NCBI RefSeq assembly: GCF_036173125.1
Contig: NZ_CP108054.1
Location: 6,911,001-6,975,000, forward strand
Source: Streptomyces sp. NBC_00286
GTDB taxonomy: Bacteria > Actinomycetota > Actinomycetes > Streptomycetales > Streptomycetaceae
Length of the DNA stretch: 64,000 bases
Direction: 5' to 3'
Positions 49,024-58,608 of the stretch are shown piece after piece. The stretch's first letter is position 1. Every line of letters starts with the position of its first letter. The position numbers and the translations under genes are program-made. Under the pieces are notes generated by a model, which was not told the DNA's origin, did no database searches, and saw only the letters and a list, made by a program, of their open reading frames with translations.

Positions 49024-50361
49024 TCAGGGGTGTTGGGCGCGCAGTACGTCCCGCAGCCAGCCGTACGACGCCTTCGGTGTCCGCTTGAGCGTCTCGTAGT
49101 CGACGTGAACCAGGCCGAAGCGCCTGGCGTAGCCCTCCGCCCACTCGAAGTTGTCCAGCAGCGACCACACGAAGTACCCGCGTACGTCGACGCCCGCCTC
49201 CAACGCCCTGTGCAGCGCCCGGAGATGGCCGTCCAGGAACGCGATCCGCTCCTGGTCGTCGATGCCTTCGTACGAGCAGCCGTTCTCGGTGATGACGATC
49301 GGCGGGAGGCGGTCGCCGTAGCGGTCGCGGAAGCTCGTCAGCAGCTCGGTGAGGGCTTCCGGGATCACGGGCCAGCCGAAGTCGGTGACCGGGTGTCCTT
49401 CGATCTCCCTTACGGAGAAGGGGAGTTCGGCAGGAAGCGTGAAGCCGCCGAACTCGATGTCGGCGCCCTGGGGTGCGCCCACGCTGGTCGGTGCGTAGTA
49501 GTTGATCCCGTACCAGTCCAGCGGCTCGGCGATCACCTTCAGGTCGGCTTCGACGTCCCCGGGCATCAACTCGCCCAGTCCTTCCGGGTATTGGCCCAGC
49601 AGGATCGGGTCGGCGAACAGCCGGTTCAGCAGTACGTCGTAGAAGCCGGCCGCCTCTACGTCGGCTTCCTCGTCGGACGCGGGCCAGGTAGGGCCGTGCG
49701 AGTTGGCGATCCCGATGTCCGTGACTCCGGCCGCGCGCAGGGCTCGTACGGCCAGACCGTGGGCCAACAGCTGGTGGTGCGCGACGGGGAGGGCGTCGAA
49801 CATCAGCTGCTTGCCGGGGGCGTGGGTGCCGAGGGCGTGGCCCAACAGGGTGTGTTCGGCGGGCTCGTTGAGGGTGATCCACTTGCTGACCCGGTCGCCG
49901 AGGCGTTCGGCGACGAGGGCCGCGTACTCGGCGAAACGCTCGGCGGTCTCGCGTCGCAGCCAGCCGCCCTCCGTTTCCACGGAGAGCGGTAGGTCCCAGT
50001 GGAAGAGGGTCGGAACGGGACGTACGCCCGCTGCCGACAGCTCGTCCACCAGGCGGTCGTAGAAGTCGAGGCCGCCGGGAGACTGGACGCGGGGCCAGGA
50101 GATGGAGAAGCGGTACGCTCCGACGCCCAGGTCGCGCAGGAGGGCCACGTCTTCGGGGTAGCGGTGGTAGTGGTCGCAGGCCACGGCGGCCGTCGAGCCG
50201 TCCTTTATCCGGCCCGGCTCGGCCGTGAAGGCGTCCCAGACGGAGGGCTCGCGCTGGTCCGCGGCGCCTTCGATCTGGTGGGCCGAGGTGGATACGCCCC
50301 AGAGGAAGCCAGCCGGGAACTGAGGTATGGGGTTCGTTCCGCCGCGCGCGTCAGTCGCCAT
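49024..50361 (-). CDS. GH1 beta-glucosidase
   Basis: A 445-residue glycoside hydrolase family 1 enzyme. The acid/base Glu is in WITLNEPAEHTLLGHALG and the nucleophile Glu in PPIVITENGCSYEG, with FPAGFLWGVSTSAHQIEGA at the N-terminus and GVRPVPTLFHWDLPLSVE. No signal peptide is seen, so it is cytoplasmic and probably acts on imported cellobiose-like sugars. ATG 50361 gives MATDARGGTNPIPQFPAG. No transporter or LacI regulator is adjacent, unlike bglC clusters. Confidence 0.92.
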   Translation of the reverse strand: MATDARGGTNPIPQFPAGFLWGVSTSAHQIEGAADQREPSVWDAFTAEPGRIKDGSTAAVACDHYHRYPEDVALLRDLGVGAYRFSISWPRVQSPGGLDFYDRLVDELSAAGVRPVPTLFHWDLPLSVETEGGWLRRETAERFAEYAALVAERLGDRVSKWITLNEPAEHTLLGHALGTHAPGKQLMFDALPVAHHQLLAHGLAVRALRAAGVTDIGIANSHGPTWPASDEEADVEAAGFYDVLLNRLFADPILLGQYPEGLGELMPGDVEADLKVIAEPLDWYGINYYAPTSVGAPQGADIEFGGFTLPAELPFSVREIEGHPVTDFGWPVIPEALTELLTSFRDRYGDRLPPIVITENGCSYEGIDDQERIAFLDGHLRALHRALEAGVDVRGYFVWSLLDNFEWAEGYARRFGLVHVDYETLKRTPKASYGWLRDVLRAQHP

Positions 50362-50418
50362 GCACGGATCATCCTTACCGGCGGTAACGGAAGTCAACAG
50401 TCCAGTGAGAACTGGCCG

Positions 50419-50685
50419 TTACGTCCCCTCTTTCAGCACCCTTGAGATCAGCTTTCGTTGCTCCTCCGTCAAGCGCGGATCCGAGCAGTACACCGTCTTT
50501 TCGTCGACGGTGATCTGGTAGCTGAAGCCGTCGGGGACGCCGATCGGGGGTGTCTGACGGGCTGCCGCGACCGCCTGTTCGGCCAGGTCGTGCCACTCCT
50601 GGGCATCGGCCCGTCCCGCCGTCTCCACCGAGGCGTGACGGTCGATGCCCGCGAATCCGCCCGTGCGCTTCACCTGGATACGCAT
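50419..50685 (-). CDS. Emfourin-like protealysin inhibitor
   Basis: An 88-residue protein whose start MRIQVKRTGGFAGIDRHASV, with GFAGI and the central FSYQITVDEKTVYCSDP, resembles emfourin, the small inhibitor encoded beside protealysin-type M4 proteases. It is located 64 bp downstream of such a protease on the same strand, which supports the call. It probably binds and blocks the mature protease in the cytoplasm. Confidence 0.82.
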   Translation of the reverse strand: MRIQVKRTGGFAGIDRHASVETAGRADAQEWHDLAEQAVAAARQTPPIGVPDGFSYQITVDEKTVYCSDPRLTEEQRKLISRVLKEGT

Positions 50686-50749
50686 GGTTCCTGTCTAGTA
50701 CGAAAGCGTCCGGCAGGCCACTCCTGGGCCGCGGCCGCATACGCCGCGC

Positions 50750-51817
50750 TCAGGCCGTGGGCACCCCGACCTGCTCCCACGCCTTCGTGACGGCCTGGAG
50801 CTCCTCGCCCTCGCCGTACGTGGCACGGGCCTGCGCCAGGGTCAGGTTCGCGAAGTCGGAGAAGTTCGCCTCGGAGTCCAGCTCGCCGCCGGTCAGCACA
50901 TCGTACCAGATCTGTCCCGCGCGCTCCCAGGCGTTGCCGCCGAGTGCGGTCGCGGTGAGGTAGAAGGCGCGGTTGGGGATGCCGGAGTTGATGTGGACGC
51001 CGCCGTTGTCGCGGCCCGTCTGGACGTAGTCGTCCATCGTCGCCGGCTGCGGGTCCTTGCCGAGCACATCGTCGTCGTACGCCGTGCCCGGCTCCTTCAT
51101 CGAGCGCAGCGCCTTGCCGGTGACGCGCGGCGCGAGCAGGCCTGCGCCGATCAGCCAGTCGGCCTCGGCGGCGGTCTGGCCGAGCGTGTACTGCTTGATC
51201 AGCGCGCCGAAGACGTCCGACATCGACTCGTTCAGGGCGCCCGGCTGGCCGAAGTAGGTGAGGTTCGCGGTGTACTGCGTGACGCCGTGGGCGAGTTCAT
51301 GGCCGATGACGTCGACGGGAATCGTGAAGTCGAGGAAGATCTCGCCGTCACCGTCGCCGAAGACCATCTGCTCGCCGTCCCAGAAGGCGTTGTTGTACTC
51401 CTCGCCGAAGTGCACCGTCGCGTTGAGCGGCAGGCCCTCGCCGTTGATCGAGTTCCGCTCGTACGCCTTCAGGAACAGGTCGAAGGTCGCGCCCAGGCCG
51501 GCGTACGCGCGGTTGACCGTGGCGTCCTTGCCGGGCTTGTCGCCCTCGCCGCGCACCTTTTTGCCGGGGAGGTCCTGCTTGTGTTTGGCGTCGTAGATGG
51601 TGCGGGTCGGCTGGTCGGCGAGGGCCTCCGGCGGGGCAAGGGCGGGGGCGCCGATGACCGTGGTCAGGCGGCGGTGGGTGCGCTCCAGGGCGTCGCGCTC
51701 CAAGGTGCGGCGGGCGGGGCCCGCGAGCGCGGGGTCCTCGGACCGGGCGAGGGTGTCGAGGACGTGGGGCGGCACGATGGTGCAGAAGGTGGGCTCGAAG
51801 CCACGGTTCGCGGTCAT
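50750..51817 (-). CDS. Protealysin-like M4 metalloprotease
   Basis: A thermolysin-family zinc protease of 355 residues. Zinc motif HELAHGVTQ and the third ligand in GALNESMSDVFGAL are present, plus HINSGIPNRAFYL (active-site His region). There is no signal peptide. The first 50 residues (MTANRGFEPTFCTIVPPHVL) are a short protealysin-type propeptide with the PPHVLD motif rather than the long FTP propeptide of secreted thermolysins. It pairs with the emfourin-like inhibitor gene immediately downstream. Confidence 0.9.
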   Translation of the reverse strand: MTANRGFEPTFCTIVPPHVLDTLARSEDPALAGPARRTLERDALERTHRRLTTVIGAPALAPPEALADQPTRTIYDAKHKQDLPGKKVRGEGDKPGKDATVNRAYAGLGATFDLFLKAYERNSINGEGLPLNATVHFGEEYNNAFWDGEQMVFGDGDGEIFLDFTIPVDVIGHELAHGVTQYTANLTYFGQPGALNESMSDVFGALIKQYTLGQTAAEADWLIGAGLLAPRVTGKALRSMKEPGTAYDDDVLGKDPQPATMDDYVQTGRDNGGVHINSGIPNRAFYLTATALGGNAWERAGQIWYDVLTGGELDSEANFSDFANLTLAQARATYGEGEELQAVTKAWEQVGVPTA

Positions 51818-52160
51818 GACCGCACCTTTGCACTGAGTGCTTTTGGTGTCACCAGGCGCAACCATGATTGGTGAAACGTGGGGATATGGGCGCCGTGGGG
51901 GTTACCCGTTGTGTTATGGCTGCGGGTTCGTTGTGGCTGGTCGCTCCCCCACTCTCGACTTCTCCCCCACTCTCGGCTTCGCTCGAGCGGGGGCCCCATC
52001 GCGGCGGAGCCGCAAATTGATGCGGCCCTGCGCCCCTGAAACGGGGCGCTTTAGTGGGCCTGTGTGACCTTGTGCACCTTTTGTGTGGTACGTCTTCCCG
52101 GTCCCGCATACTGATACGAACCCTCGCTCGGAGCCAGGCTCCGCTAGCATTCTTCGCATC
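51818..52160. other. Spacer between M4 protease and leu leader, with dispersed repeat
   Basis: About 343 bp without a protein gene. It holds copy 3 of the dispersed repeat (51934-52047), then A/T-richer sequence (TTGTGTGG, GCATACTGATACG) that should contain the leuA promoter. No clean -35/-10 pair with standard spacing was found. Confidence 0.6.
51934..52047 (-). repeat. Dispersed intergenic repeat, copy 3
   Basis: Read on the minus strand: GCGCAGGGCCGCATCAATTT, GCGGCTCCGCCGCGATGGGG, CCCCGCTCGAGCGAAGCCGA, GAGTGGGGGAGAAGTCGAGA (a partial duplication of the GAGTGGGGGAG block), then GAGCGACCAGCCACAACGAA. It is co-linear with 9231-9325 and 14146-14395. Confidence 0.85.
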
Positions 52161-54010
<1,850 letters not shown>

Positions 54011-54205
54011 GCCCGACCGGCACTTGGAGGGTGGGAGAAGGAGCGGGGGCGATGGGGGTCCCCCCGCGCGAGCGAAGCCGAGCGTGGGGGAGCGTGCAGC
54101 TGCAAGGCGGAGGAGGGAGTGATGGCGGAGCCATCGCGACCGACGACAACGCGGCAGATGTGCGTGCCAGACCCCGCGACGCCGCCCTCCAAGTGCCGGT
54201 CGGGC
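54011..54205. repeat. 195-bp element with 21-bp perfect inverted ends, after leuA
   Basis: The 21 bases at 54011-54031 (GCCCGACCGGCACTTGGAGG plus G) are the exact reverse complement of 54185-54205. The left end starts at the first base after the leuA stop. Inside are GGGGGTCCCCCC, CGAGCGAAGCCGAGCGTGGG (shared with the dispersed repeat), and a right half whose minus strand reads GCGTCGCGGGGTCTGGCACG, a motif I recall as recurring between genes in streptomycetes. No transposase. It may be a MITE-like element now serving as leuA terminator. Confidence 0.8.
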
Positions 54206-54381
54206 TAAGCCCGTTCACCTGCTTTTCTCCGGCCCCGTCCGCCCCTTCGGCGGGCGGGGCCGCGGTGCGATAACCGGCCATGTCGCCGAGTGGCCTCGTA
54301 CGGGGTACTGACTCCGAGTCGACGATGTGGCTAACATCACGCCAGCGCGGCGATGGTGCCGCGGGGTCAGGGAGGTGCCAC
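54206..54381. other. Spacer before the TerB-like gene
   Basis: It contains a GCCCCGTCCGCCCC...GGGCGGGGC inverted pair (about 54231-54261) that could terminate upstream transcription, then sequence ending in GGAGGTG before GTG 54382. An in-frame ATG at 54280 is considered too far upstream. Confidence 0.5.
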
Positions 54382-55092
54382 GTGCTGCCAGGATGGGGAC
54401 GAAACGGCCGGTTTGTCCGCGCTCGCGCGCTCGGCGTTTCCCGCGTCCTGGGAACCCGTACCGCGTGGACCACCGTCGGCGACGGCGAGTTCTTCTGCCC
54501 CGGCTGCGGAGGCGACCGCAACTACCAGCGCCTCGCGGGCCGCCGCCGCTTCACCCTGCTCGGCATGCCCGTCCTGCCGCGCGGCGCCACCGGACCCGTC
54601 GTGGAGTGCGCCGCCTGCCGCCACCACTTCGGCGCGGACGTCCTCGACCACCCCACCACCACCCGCTTCTCCGCGATGCTGCGCGACGCCGTCCACACCG
54701 TCGCGCTCGCGATCCTGGCCGCGGGCGGCACCTGCTCCCGTACGTCCCTGGAGACGGCCGCCGACGCCGTACGCGCGGCCGGCTTCGAGGACTGCACCGA
54801 GGACCAGCTCGCCGCGCTCGTCGAAGCCCTCGCCGCCGACACCGGCCGCGTCCACGGCGGACCCTGCGGACCGGGCCTGGCCATAGAGCTCCACGAGGCA
54901 CTGGACCCGCTGGCCCCGCACCTCGCCCCCACCGGCCGCGAGTCGATCCTCCTCCAGGGCGCTCGCATCGCCCTCGCCGACGGCCCGTACACCCCCGCCG
55001 AACGCGACACCCTCGCGACGGTGGGCGCGGCGCTGACGATCTGCGCCGACGAGGTGACGCGGCTGCTGGCTGCGGCGCGTACGCCGTCCTAG
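54382..55092 (+). CDS. TerB-family protein with N-terminal zinc ribbon
   Basis: A 236-residue protein. The N-terminal third is a zinc-ribbon-like segment (FFCPGCGGDRNYQRLAGRR and VECAACRHHFGADVLD, two CxxC pairs). The rest is an all-helical TerB-like domain with acidic metal-site pattern (AILAAGGTCSRTSLETAADA, ARIALADGPYTPAERDTLAT). TerB-like proteins are tied to tellurite resistance and membrane stress, but this form is an actinobacterial variant with unknown role. GTG 54382 follows GGAGGTG. It lies 57 bp before the caspase-like gene. Confidence 0.8.
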   Translation: MLPGWGRNGRFVRARALGVSRVLGTRTAWTTVGDGEFFCPGCGGDRNYQRLAGRRRFTLLGMPVLPRGATGPVVECAACRHHFGADVLDHPTTTRFSAMLRDAVHTVALAILAAGGTCSRTSLETAADAVRAAGFEDCTEDQLAALVEALAADTGRVHGGPCGPGLAIELHEALDPLAPHLAPTGRESILLQGARIALADGPYTPAERDTLATVGAALTICADEVTRLLAAARTPS

Positions 55093-55149
55093 GGCGGATC
55101 GACTGCCATACCGGCGAGGGAGCGGATTGATTTCGGGGACACTCGGCTC

Positions 55150-56295
55150 ATGAACCCGGCGCAGGGGGAGCCGTCAGCCGCTCGGGCGCTGCTGGTCGCG
55201 GTCGAGACGTACGAGGCCGGGACCGCCTGGAACCTGGACGGCCCGGTGCGGGACGCGTTGGCCCACCGCAGCTGGCTGCTCGGACAGGGCTTCGCTCCGG
55301 AAGCGATCACCCTGCTGGTGTCGCCGCTGCCGGAGAACTGTGTCCTGCTCCAGGAGGCGGGCGTGGAAGAGCAGCCGGCCGACCGGGAGAGCGTGCACCG
55401 GGCCCTGTTCCGGGAGCTGGCGGAGACGGCCAGCGACTGGCTGTTCGTCGCCTGGTCCGGGCACGGACTGGTCGACCTGGACGGCCACCGGCGACTGGTG
55501 TACGCGGACGCGGTCGGCCGCGATCTGCGGAGTCTCGACGTGGAAGCCGCCCTTGCGGCGTTCCGCTCCGACATCGCACCGGCGCACCCGCGGCAACTGT
55601 GGCTCCTGGACGCCTGCCAGACTTTCACCGACGCGGCCTCCGCGGCCAACGCACTGCGGCCCGACCCCGTGCCCCGCGGCCGTCTGCGCGCGGTACGGGA
55701 GCAGCAGGTGCTGTTCGCCTGCGGGCCCGGCGAGGCTACGGGCAACCGAGTTCCGGGTGCCGGGGCGGGGGACGGCGTACCCCGTGCTTCAGGTGCCTTC
55801 AGTTCGGCGGCCCTGGCTCTGTTGCGCGCCCACCCCGAGTGGCGGCACGACGCGGCCCAGCTGGCCGCCGCGCTGCGGGAGGAGTTCAGCGCGGCAGCGG
55901 CGGGCGGTGAGGCCGCCGTTATGCCGACGTCGCTCTGGTTCGAGGGCGCGGGCCACACGACCCGAGCGGAAGTGAGCCGGGCCGCTCCCCGGCGGCGGCT
56001 CGGCCCGGCGGACCACCGGCGGATGTACGACGCGCTGGCCGACCTTCCGGTCATGCAGGACCCGGGCCTACGGGCCGCGGTCATCGGACATCTGCCGCTC
56101 GAGATCTGCGCCAGTGTCCCTCGCTCCCCGGTGATGCGGATCGAAATCCTCGCGCTGATCAGGACCTGTCTGGTGTTTGAGAACGGGTTGCTCCACCTGT
56201 GGGACGCGGTGTCACTGCTGGATGCCGGAACGCTTGCGCTCTCCGAGCTGGAAACCGTTCTGCGTGACTATCCGGAGTGGTTCACGCCGTTGTGA
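55150..56295 (+). CDS. Caspase-like protease with effector-associated domain
   Basis: A 381-residue protein. Residues about 10-245 form a caspase-like (C14) domain; the catalytic pair is His105 in VAWSGHGLVDLDG and Cys156 in LWLLDACQTF. The C-terminal part (RRRLGPADHRRMYDALADLP to the end) resembles effector-associated domain 2, an adaptor that recruits such proteases to STAND or other sensors by homotypic contact. It stands 166 bp upstream of the small peptide gene and opposite an NB-ARC/TPR gene, which fits a role in a conflict or maturation system. It might cleave the peptide precursor; this is inference. Confidence 0.85.
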   Translation: MNPAQGEPSAARALLVAVETYEAGTAWNLDGPVRDALAHRSWLLGQGFAPEAITLLVSPLPENCVLLQEAGVEEQPADRESVHRALFRELAETASDWLFVAWSGHGLVDLDGHRRLVYADAVGRDLRSLDVEAALAAFRSDIAPAHPRQLWLLDACQTFTDAASAANALRPDPVPRGRLRAVREQQVLFACGPGEATGNRVPGAGAGDGVPRASGAFSSAALALLRAHPEWRHDAAQLAAALREEFSAAAAGGEAAVMPTSLWFEGAGHTTRAEVSRAAPRRRLGPADHRRMYDALADLPVMQDPGLRAAVIGHLPLEICASVPRSPVMRIEILALIRTCLVFENGLLHLWDAVSLLDAGTLALSELETVLRDYPEWFTPL

Positions 56296-56460
56296 GCCTT
56301 CTGGTACCGCAAGCCGGACGGCTGACAGACCTGTCGGGGGTAACCGGCCAACGGGCCCACCAGGCTGGCTGGTTGACGATGTTTCCGCCGACGGAGGCTT
56401 GGGACATGATGTAAGGGCGGACTGAACAGGGCTCGATTCCCGGGGGAGGTCTACCGCAGG

Positions 56461-56640
56461 ATGGAGAAGCCGGAAAGTGCTGTCAGGTCGGACCTGCCCG
56501 ACTTGACGGGCACCTCTCTCGAGGAGCTGCGCGAGCACAGCAGCGACCACCGGGAGAGAGCGAAACAGCGGCTGCTCAAGACCATCGGCAGGCCGACACG
56601 AAGCGCCTCTCCAGGGACCGGCAACAGCTGGGTCGTGTGA
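56461..56640 (+). CDS. FxsA-like peptide, candidate RiPP precursor ending NSWVV
   Basis: A 59-residue peptide starting MEKPESAVRSDLPDLTGTSL, with GGGGGAGG 11 bp before the ATG. The SDLPDLTGTSLEELREH leader matches the FxSxx-COOH (FxsA) precursor family, which is paired with radical SAM and HExxH enzymes. The C-terminus is different: after a Thr/Arg/Ser/Pro/Gly linker it ends G-N-S-W-V-V rather than F-x-S-x-x. Its TGA overlaps the ATG of the hydroxylase gene (TGATG), so the enzyme is made in step with its likely substrate. The gene is easily missed because it is short. Confidence 0.75.
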   Translation: MEKPESAVRSDLPDLTGTSLEELREHSSDHRERAKQRLLKTIGRPTRSASPGTGNSWVV

Positions 56641-58523
56641 TGACGCAGGCTTCGGGGGCGGCGCCGGACACAGAACCGCTGCACCGGTTCACCTCTCGGC
56701 AGTTCGAGAGTCTGATACGCGGAGAGGGGGACGCGGACGCGCTGACCGCCTTGGTCCTGGCCGAGCGCAGTCACCGCCTGCTGGTCCTCGACCTCGTCAT
56801 GGACTCCCTCACGACCATGGCGGGTGTCGGCAGGCCGTTGCCTGCCCCTCAACGAGCCTGGAACCTGCTGGCCGACACGCAGCGCATCGCTCCGGCGGTC
56901 GTCCAAGAACTGCTGGATCTGCCCGAAACGGGCCTGTGGGCAGGGCAGTTGCTGCAGCGGCTGCGGGCACCTCGGCCCACTGAGCTGCCCCTCTGGGCCG
57001 ACGTGGGGCACCTGCACTGCATCGCTGCGGCGGCCGCGGTCCGCGCCGGCCTGAGTTTCTCCTTCCCCGTGCCGTCCGTTGAGGGCAGGGTCGATCTCCC
57101 TACTCTCGGCCAGGCCCGGCTGCCTTACCAGGCGCCGTGGGAGACCGCCGTGCTGACCTCCCACAAGGGCGGTGTCGTGCTGACCTCCGCGACCGGCACC
57201 CTGCAGTTGCCCGGCCCGCTGGGCCGCCGGGCGCCAGGATGGCTGCCCCTGTACCGCGACGAGGTCCGGCCACCGGGAGCCCCGGCTGTCCGCGTCACCC
57301 TCGACGACTTGGGGCGACACCGGATCGTCCCGCCTCCGATGGGGGCTGCCCGGCGTCTGCCGGCTGGCGCGGCAGCAAGGCTGACCAAGCTGATACAGGA
57401 GGGTTGCGACCTGCTGGTGGAGGCCGATCCACCGTCGGCCGTGACCGTGGGGGCGCTGCTGCGCACCGTCCAGCCCATGCCGGCTCACGAGGCGTTCCGG
57501 GTCCGCAGCGCGAGCAGTTCCCACGCGGTGGGTGGCCTGGCCCTGTCCTGGCCCGACTCCGAGCTGGCTTGTGCGGCGGCCATCGTCCATGAACTCCAGC
57601 ACAGCAAGCTCAACGCGCTCTCCCATCTTGTCCCGCTGTTCGAGGAGGGCCCGTTACCTGGGCGGCTCTACTACGCCCCCTGGCGGGACGACCCGAGGCC
57701 GTTACCGGGCATGCTCCAGGGGATCTACGCGTTCACCGGGGTCACCCGCTTCTGGCGTGGCCGGACTCGGCTGCCCGCTGAGCGGTACGAGCCGCTCGAC
57801 TGGTTCGAATTCGCCTTGTGGCGAGGTCAGTTGGCGAGTGTTCTGCCGCGGGTCACGGCCGATCCGGAGCTGACGGCGGCGGGTCGGCGTCTGCTTGTCG
57901 CGGTGCGGTCCACGGTGGCGGGCTGGGCGGCCGAGTGCCCGGTGACGACAGCGGCCCGGGAGGCTGTAGGCCTCGCGCAACGGCTGGCCGCCGACCACCG
58001 TGCCCTGTGGCGCCTGCATCATGTGCGCCCGTACCCCGTGGACACGGACCGACTGGCCGCAGCCTGGTTGCGGGGGGACGAGCCCGTGCTGCCACGCCGC
58101 CGGCAACAGGTCCGAGCGGAGCGCAGGCAGCGGCATCTGGACGCGCGTGCCGTGCTGGCCCGTATTCGGCTCGTCGACCCTGTTGCGCTGGTCAAACTCC
58201 GGGACGTCGCGGAGGAGGCCGACGTGCCGGGGGTGACGGGCGCGGGTCGGGCCGATCTGCTCTGGGCGACCGGCGACCCGTCCGCCGCCGCGGAACACTT
58301 CACCCGGACTGTCGTTGACGGCACAGCTCCGCCAGCCGCCTGGGCGGGCCTGCGGCTGACGTTGGAAGAGACCGGTCGCTCCCCGGAGGCGGTACGTGCC
58401 CTGGGGGCCGTTCCGGAGGTAGTCGGCGCTGTGGCCCGTGCCGTCCGTCGGCGCACCAGGACGCGAGTGGATCCGGTCGGACTCGCTCACTGGGTGGGGC
58501 GAGGCCTCGGCGAGGAGGTCTGA
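56640..58523 (+). CDS. HExxH-type peptide beta-hydroxylase (FxSxx-system family)
   Basis: A 627-residue protein of the family with a HExxH motif found in FxSxx-COOH RiPP systems; fused or stand-alone members hydroxylate peptide residues using 2-oxoglutarate and iron. The motif is H317-E-L-Q-H321 in CAAAIVHELQHSKLNAL, followed by YYAPWRDDPRPLPGMLQGIYAF, and the N-terminus LHRFTSRQFESLIRGEGDADA fits. No radical SAM domain is fused. Two leucine codons are TTA (57654-57656, residue 339; 57702-57704, residue 355), so expression should depend on the bldA tRNA. The start overlaps the peptide gene stop; a GTG 3 bp upstream is also possible. Confidence 0.8.
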   Translation: MTQASGAAPDTEPLHRFTSRQFESLIRGEGDADALTALVLAERSHRLLVLDLVMDSLTTMAGVGRPLPAPQRAWNLLADTQRIAPAVVQELLDLPETGLWAGQLLQRLRAPRPTELPLWADVGHLHCIAAAAAVRAGLSFSFPVPSVEGRVDLPTLGQARLPYQAPWETAVLTSHKGGVVLTSATGTLQLPGPLGRRAPGWLPLYRDEVRPPGAPAVRVTLDDLGRHRIVPPPMGAARRLPAGAAARLTKLIQEGCDLLVEADPPSAVTVGALLRTVQPMPAHEAFRVRSASSSHAVGGLALSWPDSELACAAAIVHELQHSKLNALSHLVPLFEEGPLPGRLYYAPWRDDPRPLPGMLQGIYAFTGVTRFWRGRTRLPAERYEPLDWFEFALWRGQLASVLPRVTADPELTAAGRRLLVAVRSTVAGWAAECPVTTAAREAVGLAQRLAADHRALWRLHHVRPYPVDTDRLAAAWLRGDEPVLPRRRQQVRAERRQRHLDARAVLARIRLVDPVALVKLRDVAEEADVPGVTGAGRADLLWATGDPSAAAEHFTRTVVDGTAPPAAWAGLRLTLEETGRSPEAVRALGAVPEVVGAVARAVRRRTRTRVDPVGLAHWVGRGLGEEV

Positions 58524-58543
58524 CGAAGTCTCCTTCCAAGGCC

Positions 58544-58560
58544 GCCGGGTCGTGCCCGGC
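58544..58560. terminator. Small hairpin in the convergent gap
   Basis: GCCGGG-TCGTG-CCCGGC, six pairs, 20 bp after the hydroxylase stop. Confidence 0.4.
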
Positions 58561-58584
58561 TGCCTTGGCGGCTCCCGAATGTGT

Positions 58585-58604
58585 TGTGCCGGGCTTCCGG
58601 CACA
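58585..58604. terminator. Bidirectional terminator between hydroxylase and FxsT-like genes
   Basis: TGTGCCGG-GCTT-CCGGCACA is a perfect eight-pair hairpin with a four-base loop, in the 85-bp gap between converging genes and five bases from the FxsT-like stop. Confidence 0.7.
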
Positions 58605-58608
58605 GGCC

